Below are positions 1 through 8,651 of a stretch of DNA of 64,000 nucleotides, one piece after another; position 1 is the stretch's first letter, and each line of letters starts with the position of its first letter. Source of the DNA: Candidatus Terraquivivens ruidianensis. GTDB taxonomy: Archaea; Thermoproteota; Nitrososphaeria_A; Caldarchaeales; Wolframiiraptoraceae. Position numbers and translations under genes: made by a program. The notes below the pieces were generated by a model. It ran no database searches, was not told the DNA's origin, and saw only the letters and a program-made list of their open reading frames with translations. The stretch spans positions 1-64,000 of the forward strand of contig JALNLA010000006.1 of NCBI GenBank assembly GCA_023267975.1. The letters run 5' to 3'.

Positions 1-680
1 CAGGCGCGAAGAACCTTGCAATAAAGCCAGAATGGCTGGGAGCAGGCCCAGACCTTGCATTCCTAATCTGCGAGAACCAGTGGGAAAGGCTAAAGTGCTA
101 CGGAGAGGCTGCGATGGACGCAGCCAGGAGGAAGATAGTTTCGCCGCAGCTCGAGGCGATCATAGAGACGAACGTATTGTTCAGCGGATTGGGCTTTGAG
201 AGTGCAGGGCTTGCTGCAGCCCATGCTGTCCATGACGGTATGACGTTAGCGGAACACTTAGTCCCTGAAGAAAAGAGGCCAGTACATGGTGAGATGGTAT
301 TCTGGGGAGGCTTTGTCCAGCTGATATCCGAGGATGCGCCCATGGGCGAGATACTCGAGTATGCAACGTGGGGCCACAAGGTTGGATTACCATTGACTTT
401 CGAGGAGATGGGATTCAAGCCTGGTGAGCCTGATGACGAGCTACTATGGAAGTCGGCAGAGAAAGCTCTAGAACCCGTTAGAACAATACACACAGAGTTC
501 TACATGAACATGGGCGCCAAGGAGATAGGTCCTTACAAGAACATCGTAGACCAAGTGGAACTCATATTTTACTCGATGAAGGCAGCCGACGAGATGGGCA
601 AGAGGATCGCATCCCAAGTGCCTAGGATACCTTACGAGACTAAGTGGGTACCATACGACGCCTTCATGAAGAAGCACTGA
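1..680 (+). CDS. gldA: Glycerol dehydrogenase family (iron/zinc alcohol dehydrogenase), C-terminal part
   Basis: The reading frame is open from base 3 with no start inside the window, so the 5' part is missing; about 225 residues remain. The fragment holds the segment FSGLGFESAGLAAAHAVHDG followed by HGEMVFWGGFVQL, which carries the two metal-ligand histidines of glycerol dehydrogenases. The family oxidises glycerol to dihydroxyacetone with NAD; the real substrate cannot be decided from a C-terminal fragment. It ends with TGA and is followed by a T-rich tract. The next gene (herA) has its own TATA box, so they are probably separate transcription units. Confidence 0.85.
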   Translation, partial: GAKNLAIKPEWLGAGPDLAFLICENQWERLKCYGEAAMDAARRKIVSPQLEAIIETNVLFSGLGFESAGLAAAHAVHDGMTLAEHLVPEEKRPVHGEMVFWGGFVQLISEDAPMGEILEYATWGHKVGLPLTFEEMGFKPGEPDDELLWKSAEKALEPVRTIHTEFYMNMGAKEIGPYKNIVDQVELIFYSMKAADEMGKRIASQVPRIPYETKWVPYDAFMKKH

Positions 681-697
681 GGCTGTAAACAAAAAAC

Positions 698-714
698 CTC
701 ACTTTTATTTTTGT
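698..714 (+). terminator. T-rich archaeal-type terminator after the dehydrogenase
   Basis: The stretch reads CTCACTTTTATTTTTGT, 18 bases after the stop codon. Archaeal RNA polymerase terminates at oligo-T tracts without needing a hairpin. A very similar tract follows the second AOR gene at 23971-23985. Confidence 0.5.
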
Positions 715-748
715 ACTCTAACAAGTTTTGTTTGGCCGGCCTCAAAGG

Positions 749-756
749 TATAAAAG
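749..756 (+). promoter_or_regulatory. TATA box of herA
   Basis: TATAAAAG lies 32 bp before the ATG at 788. The expected transcript start, about 26 bp downstream, leaves a leader of roughly 9 nt. This supports ATG 788 over the upstream TTG at 728, which would precede the promoter. Confidence 0.65.
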
Positions 757-787
757 ACTCCTTAACATACGAAAGTATGCAGTATTC

Positions 788-2248
788 ATGAAAACGATAG
801 GCATAGTGGCAAGCCATGCGACGGAATCCCGCGTAACCATGATACTTAATGAAGGCATGGAGAAAGAAGTAGAGAACGAAAGTCTAGTCTTGGTGGAGAA
901 TAGGAACGGAGGCAAGATACTCGCCGTCTGCAGGAGCGGTATCGGCATAAACGACGTACTGAGGGCAACGATCTACTCTCCCGGCGTTGCTTACGCGAAG
1001 ACAGGCAGGCAACCGAGTACTGCCAAGGAGTTCTTCGGCTTTAATCTCGTGATAATCGGTGATGTGTCGAAGGGAAGGATTGAGCAGAACAAACGCATAA
1101 TAGCGCCAACATCGCCCGTAAAGCTTTTCGAAAAGCACGACGACCCATTCTCTTACTTCGGCCCTCATAACCTAAAGATGGGACACTATAAAGACGTCGT
1201 AAGCTGGCAAGTGCCCGTACGCGATGAGTACATACCGTTCCATATAGGCGTCTTTGGTGTAACGGGTTCGGGAAAATCCTTCTTTTGTAGGTATGAGTTG
1301 ATTCCGCTACTCAGAAAGGCCGGTTACGATGTATTGGTTTTTGATTGGAAAGGTTCGGACTATGCCCCCTATTTTGGCGATAGGATGTCGATGCGGGACA
1401 TAGAGATGGATGATGAGGCGATAATATCCTTCCTATGTTCAAAGGCAGGGAACTTCGGCTCTGGTAAAATAGCAGATACTATGAGGGCCTATCTCGAAGA
1501 GGCTCTTGCTGATGGCGAGTGGAAGTTATATTCTCCTGAGGAGGCAAAGGACGTACTCTGCTCGAAAATAAGAAAAGCGATAGAGGACGAGAATAGGGAT
1601 AAACAGGGCAACGTCACACAATGGGGCAGGCTTTACTTACGCCGGCTGGAGAAAGGGTTCAAGCGGATTAGCGTAGAAGACTTTGCAACGGTCCTTGGTA
1701 AGATGGGGCCCGAGCAGATAGTGGAAAGGTTGAGGCAACAGCACATTCTCGTTATAGACATGAGCCTCGGAAGCAAAGAGCAGAAGCTTTCGGTATTCCT
1801 TTCGATAGCGAGGTACCTTAAGGACCTAATGGAGAAGAAGAATCGTTTAAACATAGCCCTCCTTATAGACGAGGCCCCGCAGTATTGCCCCTATTCACCC
1901 AGCGACCTAGAAGAAGAAACGACCGAGATGATAACCTCCTTATGCGCCCTCGGCAGGACCTATGGCCTTTCAATAATCCTTTTGTCCCAAGGCATTGCTG
2001 GTGAGATAGGAATAAACGCTGCCGTGAGAAGGAACCTAAACACGCAATTCATAGGGCGTATACACCCTCTGGACTTGGATGAGGCATCAAAGCTATTTGC
2101 AATGTCTGGAGTTGACCCAGAGAACCTCCTAAGGCTTCCAGAAGGGTACTTTTACTTCATCGGTAAGATGAATCCATCGCCCATTCCGCTACTTCTGAGC
2201 TTCCAGATAAGGGAGGATGAAAAGGTTGGGCATTCGACCAGAACTTGA
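788..2248 (+). CDS. herA: HerA-type hexameric DNA translocase/helicase
   Basis: HerA is a ring-shaped FtsK/HerA-superfamily ATPase that works with the NurA nuclease and Mre11-Rad50 to resect DNA ends for recombination. The 486-residue product has an N-terminal beta-barrel-type region, a Walker A motif GVTGSGKSFF near residues 157-166 and a Walker B region ALLIDEAPQY near residue 357. The start at 788 is chosen because a TATA box lies at 749-756 and the preceding 20 in-frame residues look unlike protein. The 3' end overlaps nurA by about 30 bp, so the two are translationally coupled. Confidence 0.9.
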   Translation: MKTIGIVASHATESRVTMILNEGMEKEVENESLVLVENRNGGKILAVCRSGIGINDVLRATIYSPGVAYAKTGRQPSTAKEFFGFNLVIIGDVSKGRIEQNKRIIAPTSPVKLFEKHDDPFSYFGPHNLKMGHYKDVVSWQVPVRDEYIPFHIGVFGVTGSGKSFFCRYELIPLLRKAGYDVLVFDWKGSDYAPYFGDRMSMRDIEMDDEAIISFLCSKAGNFGSGKIADTMRAYLEEALADGEWKLYSPEEAKDVLCSKIRKAIEDENRDKQGNVTQWGRLYLRRLEKGFKRISVEDFATVLGKMGPEQIVERLRQQHILVIDMSLGSKEQKLSVFLSIARYLKDLMEKKNRLNIALLIDEAPQYCPYSPSDLEEETTEMITSLCALGRTYGLSIILLSQGIAGEIGINAAVRRNLNTQFIGRIHPLDLDEASKLFAMSGVDPENLLRLPEGYFYFIGKMNPSPIPLLLSFQIREDEKVGHSTRT

Positions 2249-3446
2249 AGAATATCCCGATTGGAGCAGGATGCCCAAGGTATTGCAGACCAGGTTTTTC
2301 GAGCTAGCTGAGGCGGAGGCTCAAAAGTTTATTCAGGCCAATGTAGTCAACGCGAACGTTATCAATAAGCTAAGGAGCATGCTGAAGATAAAGAGGCTCG
2401 ATAGCTACGAAGGCTGGGAGGAGCTTCTAGTCGCTTGCGTCGATGGTTCCGATACTCCTGTCTGCAACGAACGCATAAGCTTGAGGTATGCTTTATTCGC
2501 AAGCGCTTATAAGCTCTTCAAAGGTCTGGACGGGCTTGAGGAGGAATTCATGAGCGATTACTATAGCGACAGACAGATCATATCGCACGATAAATTTTCC
2601 AAGATTGTCGAACTTTTCATGACGTATTACGAAAGGTTAATGGCCCATCGAGCGTTAGAAAAACATTCACCGGACATATTGATGCTGGACGGTAGCTTAT
2701 TCGGTTACAGGGCCAGATGCAGCGAAATTCTTGATGAGGAGGTCGACTGGACACCTTTCGGCAAGAGCACCGGGTTTAAAATCGGCAAAGAGCTGGTAGA
2801 GGAGGTAACAAGGCTAACGGTTGAGTTGGTAAAATCTGGTAGGGCATTGGGCATAATAAAGAGGGTGAACACTGCTTCGATAGACGGCTGGATTGCTTAC
2901 AAAGAGCCGTTAAGTAGACCGATAGGTCTGAATGACCGTACGCTCTTAAGCATGATTATGGAAACATGTACGTTTTTCTCATACGATGAGGCTTTTGATG
3001 TAAATTTTAACATACTGAACTGGTACAGGAGCGTGTCAAAGGAATTAAAAGGAAAGGGCCCGGAAGATATTTTAAAAGAGACCGAGAGGAGGTTTAAAGT
3101 TCAAATTAAAGCGGACTTAGGCGACGAGTCTTACTTACAATACATCATGGGTATGAGACGTTGCTATGTTAAGACCATGTATGAATATCCGCCAGTATGT
3201 GTTGAGTTTTGGAAAGGAAGCGACCCCGAGTGGGTTAGGAAGGCTCTCCGGTACGTCTATGCATCTAGGGACCCTGCAACAGGTCTCCCATTTCCGCTCG
3301 ATATCGTCGATAACCTTGTAAGCTTACCTAAGGGCGTCGCAAAAGAGTTCGCCGAAGAGGTGGAGGCACGACTTCTCAGAGCGGGCATAGAGCAAAACGT
3401 ACTCCTCACTCTGTTTAGCAGATTTAACCCCCAGAAGGAGGAATAG
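2217..3446 (+). CDS. nurA: NurA 5'-3' nuclease, partner of HerA
   Basis: NurA nucleases form a dimer that docks on HerA and degrades the 5' strand during end resection. The sequence shows the metal-binding aspartates expected for the family: VDGSDTP near residue 75 and MLDGSL near residue 157. At about 409 residues the length fits. The gene overlaps herA by 32 bp. ATG 2217 abuts the Shine-Dalgarno-like GGGAGG (2211-2216), whereas the in-frame TTG at 2226 has a 9-nt spacing to it, so translation may really begin at 2226. The assignment rests on motif, length and its place directly after herA. Confidence 0.85.
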   Translation: MKRLGIRPELEEYPDWSRMPKVLQTRFFELAEAEAQKFIQANVVNANVINKLRSMLKIKRLDSYEGWEELLVACVDGSDTPVCNERISLRYALFASAYKLFKGLDGLEEEFMSDYYSDRQIISHDKFSKIVELFMTYYERLMAHRALEKHSPDILMLDGSLFGYRARCSEILDEEVDWTPFGKSTGFKIGKELVEEVTRLTVELVKSGRALGIIKRVNTASIDGWIAYKEPLSRPIGLNDRTLLSMIMETCTFFSYDEAFDVNFNILNWYRSVSKELKGKGPEDILKETERRFKVQIKADLGDESYLQYIMGMRRCYVKTMYEYPPVCVEFWKGSDPEWVRKALRYVYASRDPATGLPFPLDIVDNLVSLPKGVAKEFAEEVEARLLRAGIEQNVLLTLFSRFNPQKEE

Positions 3447-3448
3447 AG

Positions 3449-4174
3449 ATAACGCAGCATTCAGAGCTTTCCCTGAATGGTTTACTCGATGTTTATCGGA
3501 GTAGGTTGATGAAAGTCCTGCCGTCTTTTGATTGGTATCCATGCGATGCCCACTCACCAAAATGGTGGGGAGGTTTAGAAAGCCCGGAAGAAGTCGCTAT
3601 CACTGCGGTGCTCGTCCAACAAACCAGATGGGAGAACGTAAGGAAAGCGTACGAAAACTTAAGGGTAGCACGTCTAAACAGATTTGTTGCCATTAAAAAA
3701 TCAAGCTTATGCTCAATAAAGAGCTGCATAAAGTCCGTTGGTATGTATGCTAGCAAATCTAAAAGGCTGAAAGAGTTAGCTGATGCTGTTATTAAAGCGG
3801 GTGGTTGGAAGACTTTCATAAACAGGGACGCAAGAGAAATCAGGACAGAGCTTTTAAGGCTGAATGGCATAGGGTATGAAACGGCAGATTCTATTCTTCT
3901 TTTTGCAGGCAACCACTTAATATTTCCAGCGTCGAGGCTGATCGCTAGAGTTCTAGAACGCATAGGCTTTAACGTTCCTAAGGGTTATGAAGCGTTTAGG
4001 AGGTTTGTCGAGTTGGGGCTGCCAAGGGACCTCTTCAGCTATAAGCTCTTTTATGCATCCTCGCTCGTCACGACAAAGGTTGCGTGCCACTCCTCAGAGC
4101 CCGAGTGCCAAAAGTGCTACCTTAGCAACATCTGTCGTACGTTTGCATACAAGCAGGCATCAAACATTCTTTAA
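3449..4174 (+). CDS. Endonuclease III-like HhH-GPD DNA glycosylase, catalytic residues replaced
   Basis: Helix-hairpin-helix glycosylases of this family remove damaged bases. The protein has the hairpin LNGIGYETAD and a C-terminal iron-sulfur motif CX6CX2CX5C (from about base 4085), identical in spacing to endonuclease III. The usual catalytic Lys is Glu, and the essential Asp, 18 residues further on, is Ser (codon 3932-3934, in FPASRLIARV). The only standard starts are TTG 3506 and ATG 3509, but the family-like segment LLDVYRSRLMKV lies before them. An ATA at 3449, 7 nt after GGAGG (3437-3441), is the best-placed initiation codon. It follows nurA by two bases. It may be a DNA-binding or altered-activity protein rather than a working glycosylase. 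Confidence 0.75.
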   Translation: MTQHSELSLNGLLDVYRSRLMKVLPSFDWYPCDAHSPKWWGGLESPEEVAITAVLVQQTRWENVRKAYENLRVARLNRFVAIKKSSLCSIKSCIKSVGMYASKSKRLKELADAVIKAGGWKTFINRDAREIRTELLRLNGIGYETADSILLFAGNHLIFPASRLIARVLERIGFNVPKGYEAFRRFVELGLPRDLFSYKLFYASSLVTTKVACHSSEPECQKCYLSNICRTFAYKQASNIL

Positions 4175-4882
4175 CGATACTAGGTTATGCGGCTTTTCCC
4201 TTAAAATAATGTAACCTGCGAGGTCAAAGAACCTATCCGCTTTATGTATAACGACCGAGTCGCTTGATATAACCAATCGTTTATCTCTAAGAAGAGCAGA
4301 GTCAACGCTTTTCTCGGTATCAGCCGAGCCCTCCATTCCCTCTTCCTGTAAAATCCTCCTCGTGAGGGCAGATATTTCACCGCTCTTACTTATCTGGCTT
4401 TCATAGTAGAAGAAAGCTTCTGCGACCTTAAGCTCCTTTAACGTCTTAACAATTAATCTTATTAACTCCTCAGTCGTACTCGTAGACCTGAATTCTCCAT
4501 GAACTTCTGAAACATCCCTTACGACACCGTCGTCGCAAAGCACCAGCAGCCTGCCATCCCTGAACGATTGCAAGGTATTTAACACGTTGAAACCATCTAC
4601 AGCAACCTTCTCATCCTTTAATTCGCTCGGACCTATGGCTCTTTCCCTTACCCTCTTAACGCATTCTGAGGAATAGATGCATCGATATAGTATGCTCCTA
4701 GCCATTCTGTCAAGGACATACCTGTTTGCTACGAAGTCGACGGCCGATTCTCTTTTGTATCCCCTATTCAGGAGATACCTCAGGTCCTCGGCTGCCCTAA
4801 TCAACTTATCCCAAACACTCTTTACCCATTGAACGTCGTCCATTTGAGTTCGTCCACTCATCTCAAGGAAGCATCTCGACAA
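4160..4882 (-). CDS. DUF434/DUF5616 family protein of unknown function
   Basis: The N-terminal part (AAEDLRYLLNRGYKRESAV, about residues 31-49) matches what I recall of the DUF434 family, and the rest resembles the linked DUF5616 domain, with an acidic VDGFNVL segment reminiscent of nuclease-like folds. No activity is known. It begins inside the last bases of leuS (20 bp overlap from the first ATG; ATG 4861 or ATG 4843 are alternatives) and so probably forms an operon with it. Its 3' end overlaps the convergent glycosylase-like gene by about 15 bp. Confidence 0.7.
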   Translation of the reverse strand: MSRCFLEMSGRTQMDDVQWVKSVWDKLIRAAEDLRYLLNRGYKRESAVDFVANRYVLDRMARSILYRCIYSSECVKRVRERAIGPSELKDEKVAVDGFNVLNTLQSFRDGRLLVLCDDGVVRDVSEVHGEFRSTSTTEELIRLIVKTLKELKVAEAFFYYESQISKSGEISALTRRILQEEGMEGSADTEKSVDSALLRDKRLVISSDSVVIHKADRFFDLAGYIILREKPHNLVSLKNV

Positions 4883-7769
4883 AGATACCAGGTCTGAGTG
4901 GCAACGCTTGCTTAGATTTTCCTATGGGGTCGTACGCTTTTTGCTCATCTTCCATCCAAATGTTGAACGGGCATCCGATCTCCGACTCTAAGAAACTTTT
5001 AGCGTCTTCGTATATCTTCTTTTCTTGTAGTGCTAATTCAAGCAAGACCTTTTTGGGGATTTCCATCGGGAATGAAGAAATATATTCAACGATTTTTCTA
5101 ACGAGAATGGGCATATCTTTTCTCTTCTCAGGAAACATCTTCAACGACTCCTTGATTGCCGTGCTCGGGTCCCTCATAACTTCTTTTAAATCAAAGCTCA
5201 ACATGATGGATAACACGTTCAGCTTCCACGCCGAGGGAGTATATACGTGAACCTTAATCGGTTTCCTTTCGGTGACACCCATTATCTCCCTTACATCTAC
5301 CAGTAATTTTGCCAGCAGATCCTCTGCCACCTCGGCAAATTCGTCAACTTCTTCTGGATGGTAATCGGGCCATTTGGCTAGAGATACAAAACCGTTGTTA
5401 CCGAGTTTAGACCAAGCCTCTTCAGCGGTGAATGGCGCAAAAGGTGCTAATAACCTTACCCATGTATCCAAGAACCTTAGCGCCGAGCGTGTTAACTTTT
5501 TCCTCCTTCTCACATACCATTTCCAATCGTTGTACATCCCATATAGAGCTTCATGACAGGCAGTCCTGGTCTTTAACGATTCCATAGCCTCGGTTATGTT
5601 CTTTACTTTTTTAACCATCTTGCTGATGAGCCACCTGTCCAGTCTATTTTCACTCGCTTCCAACCCCGAAGATAAGACCTCATCCACTATTTTGAGAAAT
5701 AGGTCCAGCATTCTTCTAGTCTCTTGAGCATTCTTATCCCTCCAATCAGGGTCGTCCATATCTTCTGCGGCAAGAAGAAGCGTGCACCTAGTCGCATCGA
5801 CTCCATACTTCGCCAAAGCTGCTTTTATCGGTATCATGTTACCTTTACTCTTGCTCATCTTCTCCCCTTCGACCGTTATCATGCCGTTGGCACCTATGCA
5901 TCTAGGCCAGAGATTCTCATCGAAAAGGGCAACGTGCTGGAAAAGATAAAACGTCAGGTGATTGGGTACGAGTTCCTTCGCTGATATCCTGCAGTCAACA
6001 GGGTACCAGTAAAGAAATTCGTCCCTCATGTTTTTTAGTGTCGTTTCAGGAATGCCAGTTTCTTTTGAGATTACTCTCGGGTTACCAATACCTATAAAGA
6101 CGTAATCAAGAACCTCTAACGTGAGTTGTTCAGGTTTAACCGTTCCTTCATTCATGTATTTGCTTATCGTGTACAGGGCAGGATATATCGTCGAGTCGCT
6201 CAACGTTTCGACTATCCATGAGCTGTCCCATGGTAACGACGTCCCCAATCCTGTCTTCCTCGTACAAGCCCAATCATGGAGCCAATCCACGACGTTTAAA
6301 AACCACTGCCTTGCCTCCTCGGGGAATATGCCCATTTTCATTATATGCGTCTTTACTTTCTCCTTCCATTTAGGGTCAGAGTATGTGAGGAACCATTGAT
6401 CTTTCACAATCTTTACCAAACACTCATTGCCACAACGACAAACAACTTTACCGGATAGGTCATACATTATATCCCCTAAACCTGTCGAAATGAGTCTTGC
6501 TTTGACGGCATCTCTTGCTACCCTTACGGGTAAGCCCGAGTATTCACCGCAGTTATCTTTCATGACACCTTCATGAAACTCTTTGGAGTATACTTCCTTG
6601 GTTGCATCTTCTAATCTTGCATCTTCTTGGCTCGATATACCCATTTTCTTCACAACATCTAATGCAGGGAATTCGCTGTATCCTGGGACGCTTATTATTG
6701 ATATTGGCTTCAGCTCTTTAAGAAGTTTAGCATCTATGCCCGTGCTTTTTGATAAGTCTCTTTGAAGTTCCAAGAGAGCTACATAGTCGTAAGGCGCGTG
6801 GGCCGGTACGCTATACACAACACCGGATACGACGTTTGGGTCAACGAAATTTGCAGGAAGTATGGGCAACTCTACACCAGTGATAGGAGCCTTACATTTT
6901 TTGCCAATGAGTTCTTTAGCATTAAGTAGCTTTACGACGTTAATATTATGTTTTTGTTCAATTAACTTTTCTGCTGCCCTTCTACTTACCAAAATCCTTT
7001 TGTTATCGTACTCTAACAGCGCATATTCTACATCAGGGTTAAGCCAGACGTTTGTGGCGCCGAATATTGTTTCAGGCCTTAGCGTACCAGCCGCTAGATA
7101 AAACTCATCGTATTTGAAGAAGACGAGCGTATATTCTTCGGGGACTATGCCCTCGCCGACTAGCCTATCGTGGTCGCCCGTTGCACTTTGACAGACAGGA
7201 CACCATACTACGGGGTGCTCACCTTTGCTGACGAAGCCTTTTTCACGGAGCCTCAGGTACTGCCAATGAATGAACTTGCTGTAGTAAGGATGCAAATCCG
7301 TCGTATAAAACTCCCTCCTCCAGTCGACGGAAAAACCCATAGCATCAACAACCTTCCTATTTTCAGCAGTATAATATTTGCAGATGAAGGCAGGGTCCGT
7401 GAAGCGCGGTATCAAATCTTCTGGTACGTTGTCAATGTCCCTCAGCAGCCTTATTATAGCTGGGTCGCCACGTTTTAATCGCTCGCTCGTACCGGCAACT
7501 GCCTCTCCCGTCCAATGCCAAGACCAAGGAAAAAGCACGTTGAAGCCCTGCATCCGCTTAAACCTTGCGTAGCTGTCGCCCCGTGTAAATGTGAAGGCAT
7601 GCCCAAGGTGTAGAGGACCGTTTTGGTATGAGTAAGGGACGCATATGAAGAACTTTGGTTTATCCTTAACCGGGTCAGCTTCAAATATCTTGGCCTCTCG
7701 CCATAACTTAGCCCATTTTGCCTCGTAAGTTATTGGGCTCTCTATGGATCTGTTATTCGGTTTTGACAA
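4863..7769 (-). CDS. leuS: Leucyl-tRNA synthetase, archaeal type
   Basis: This class I synthetase charges tRNA-Leu with leucine. The 968-residue product has the HIGH signature as HLGH in GPLHLGHAFTF (about residues 51-61), a large CP1 editing insertion, a zinc-type segment CPVC, and the KMSKS loop in GEKMSKSKGN near residue 640. The length fits archaeal/eukaryotic cytosolic LeuRS. It starts with TTG at 7769; an ATG seven bases upstream is out of frame. Upstream on this strand, AAGTTAAAATAC (about 7822-7833) is a candidate TATA element. Confidence 0.95.
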   Translation of the reverse strand: MSKPNNRSIESPITYEAKWAKLWREAKIFEADPVKDKPKFFICVPYSYQNGPLHLGHAFTFTRGDSYARFKRMQGFNVLFPWSWHWTGEAVAGTSERLKRGDPAIIRLLRDIDNVPEDLIPRFTDPAFICKYYTAENRKVVDAMGFSVDWRREFYTTDLHPYYSKFIHWQYLRLREKGFVSKGEHPVVWCPVCQSATGDHDRLVGEGIVPEEYTLVFFKYDEFYLAAGTLRPETIFGATNVWLNPDVEYALLEYDNKRILVSRRAAEKLIEQKHNINVVKLLNAKELIGKKCKAPITGVELPILPANFVDPNVVSGVVYSVPAHAPYDYVALLELQRDLSKSTGIDAKLLKELKPISIISVPGYSEFPALDVVKKMGISSQEDARLEDATKEVYSKEFHEGVMKDNCGEYSGLPVRVARDAVKARLISTGLGDIMYDLSGKVVCRCGNECLVKIVKDQWFLTYSDPKWKEKVKTHIMKMGIFPEEARQWFLNVVDWLHDWACTRKTGLGTSLPWDSSWIVETLSDSTIYPALYTISKYMNEGTVKPEQLTLEVLDYVFIGIGNPRVISKETGIPETTLKNMRDEFLYWYPVDCRISAKELVPNHLTFYLFQHVALFDENLWPRCIGANGMITVEGEKMSKSKGNMIPIKAALAKYGVDATRCTLLLAAEDMDDPDWRDKNAQETRRMLDLFLKIVDEVLSSGLEASENRLDRWLISKMVKKVKNITEAMESLKTRTACHEALYGMYNDWKWYVRRRKKLTRSALRFLDTWVRLLAPFAPFTAEEAWSKLGNNGFVSLAKWPDYHPEEVDEFAEVAEDLLAKLLVDVREIMGVTERKPIKVHVYTPSAWKLNVLSIMLSFDLKEVMRDPSTAIKESLKMFPEKRKDMPILVRKIVEYISSFPMEIPKKVLLELALQEKKIYEDAKSFLESEIGCPFNIWMEDEQKAYDPIGKSKQALPLRPGIFVEMLP

Positions 7770-7921
7770 TGTTCATCAGTCCTCTGAATGTTTCCCGCAA
7801 AACCGTCCATTTAGTGTATTTTAACTTTTTACGCTTAATGGGGCGGTAGCACTATCGGTATTTTGGATGTTACAAAAAGGTTAAAGTCTGGCCAATTGAT
7901 GCAATTCGTAAGAATTCACCT

Positions 7922-8010
7922 GGGCCCGTGGCCTAGAATGGACAGGGCGTCGAGTAAAGTGCGTATGCCTGCGGAGCCGAAAGTCGCGGGTTCAAGTCCC
8001 GCCGGGCCCA
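7922..8010 (+). tRNA. tRNA-Arg (anticodon GCG) with an apparent 14-nt non-canonical intron
   Basis: The acceptor stem GGGCCCG pairs with CGGGCCC (8003-8009), with discriminator A at 8010. The D stem is 7931-7934/7945-7948 and the T arm is GCGGG-TTCAAGT-CCCGC. The 89 nt are too many for an uninterrupted tRNA. Removing 7953-7966 gives a perfect anticodon stem TCGGC/GCCGA (7950-7952 plus 7967-7968, with 7976-7980), loop CTGCGGA and anticodon GCG at 7971-7973. That places the intron between positions 29 and 30, outside the canonical 37/38 site. The mature tRNA would be 75 nt; CCA is not encoded. I could not draw a textbook bulge-helix-bulge, so the exact splice points are provisional. Confidence 0.85.
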
Positions 8011-8075
8011 TTAACTCATGGCATATTCTTCGTTTTATGAAAGCAAATATACCAGCACGAAGTCAGCATGATTAA

Positions 8076-8628
8076 ATGAACGTCATACTTGCATTCATCA
8101 CGGCTATCGGTTTGGCTATGGACTGCTTTTCCGTTTCAGTTGCAAGCGGGATGACGGGAAGGCCGTGTATAAGCACCGCTTTTAAGGTAGGCGCATCTTT
8201 CGGCTCGTTTCAGATGCTCATGCCCTTTGTGGGCTGGCTTTTGGGTAAAAGTTTGATAGACGTTGTATCGACCTTTGACCATTGGTTGGCCTTTCGGTCT
8301 CCTCACCATCGTGGGTTGCAAAATGATTTATGAATTTTTTCAGAAAGAGTGCAAAAGTACGACCCTAAACTTTCGAAACTTACTCATGCTTTCAACGGCT
8401 ACGAGCATCGATGCATTTTCCGTTGGGGTAGTCATTGGATTTTTAACAACATCGATTGTGATGCCAATACTCGTATTCGGATTCGTGACGTTTCTACTTT
8501 CGTTTCTGGGCATATTCATCGGGGATAAGCTCGGACATATGTTCGGTAGAAGGGCACAATTCGTAGGAGGAATTATTCTCATATTCATTGGGATAAAGAT
8601 ATTATTGGAGCATACAGTTTTCGCTTAA
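8076..8628 (+). pseudogene. mntP: MntP-family manganese efflux pump, broken by a +1 frameshift
   Basis: MntP pumps are small membrane proteins that export Mn(II). The first frame (from ATG 8076) reads AIGLAMDCFSVSVASG and runs to GWLLGKSLIDVVSTFDHWLAF. The family sequence then continues in the next frame from GGT at 8296 as GLLTIVGCKMIYEFF and ATSIDAFSVGVVIGF to the stop at 8628. Joined, they give about 183 residues, the normal length, with both conserved membrane Asp motifs. The shift lies at GCC-TTT-CGG-TCT (8289-8300): one extra T in a T run would explain it, as would a slip from TTT to TTC. It is either a real lesion, a sequencing indel or recoding. Confidence 0.8.
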
Positions 8629-8651
8629 CTTAGTAAAATAAAAAGGGAAGT

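Noticed and set aside
728-787. N-terminal extension of HerA from TTG 728
   Set aside because: The extra 20 residues overlap the TATA box at 749-756, so they would lie upstream of the transcript start.
7863-8075. 70-codon plus-strand frame across the tRNA-Arg
   Set aside because: It is mostly the tRNA gene read as protein and has no start signal or family likeness.
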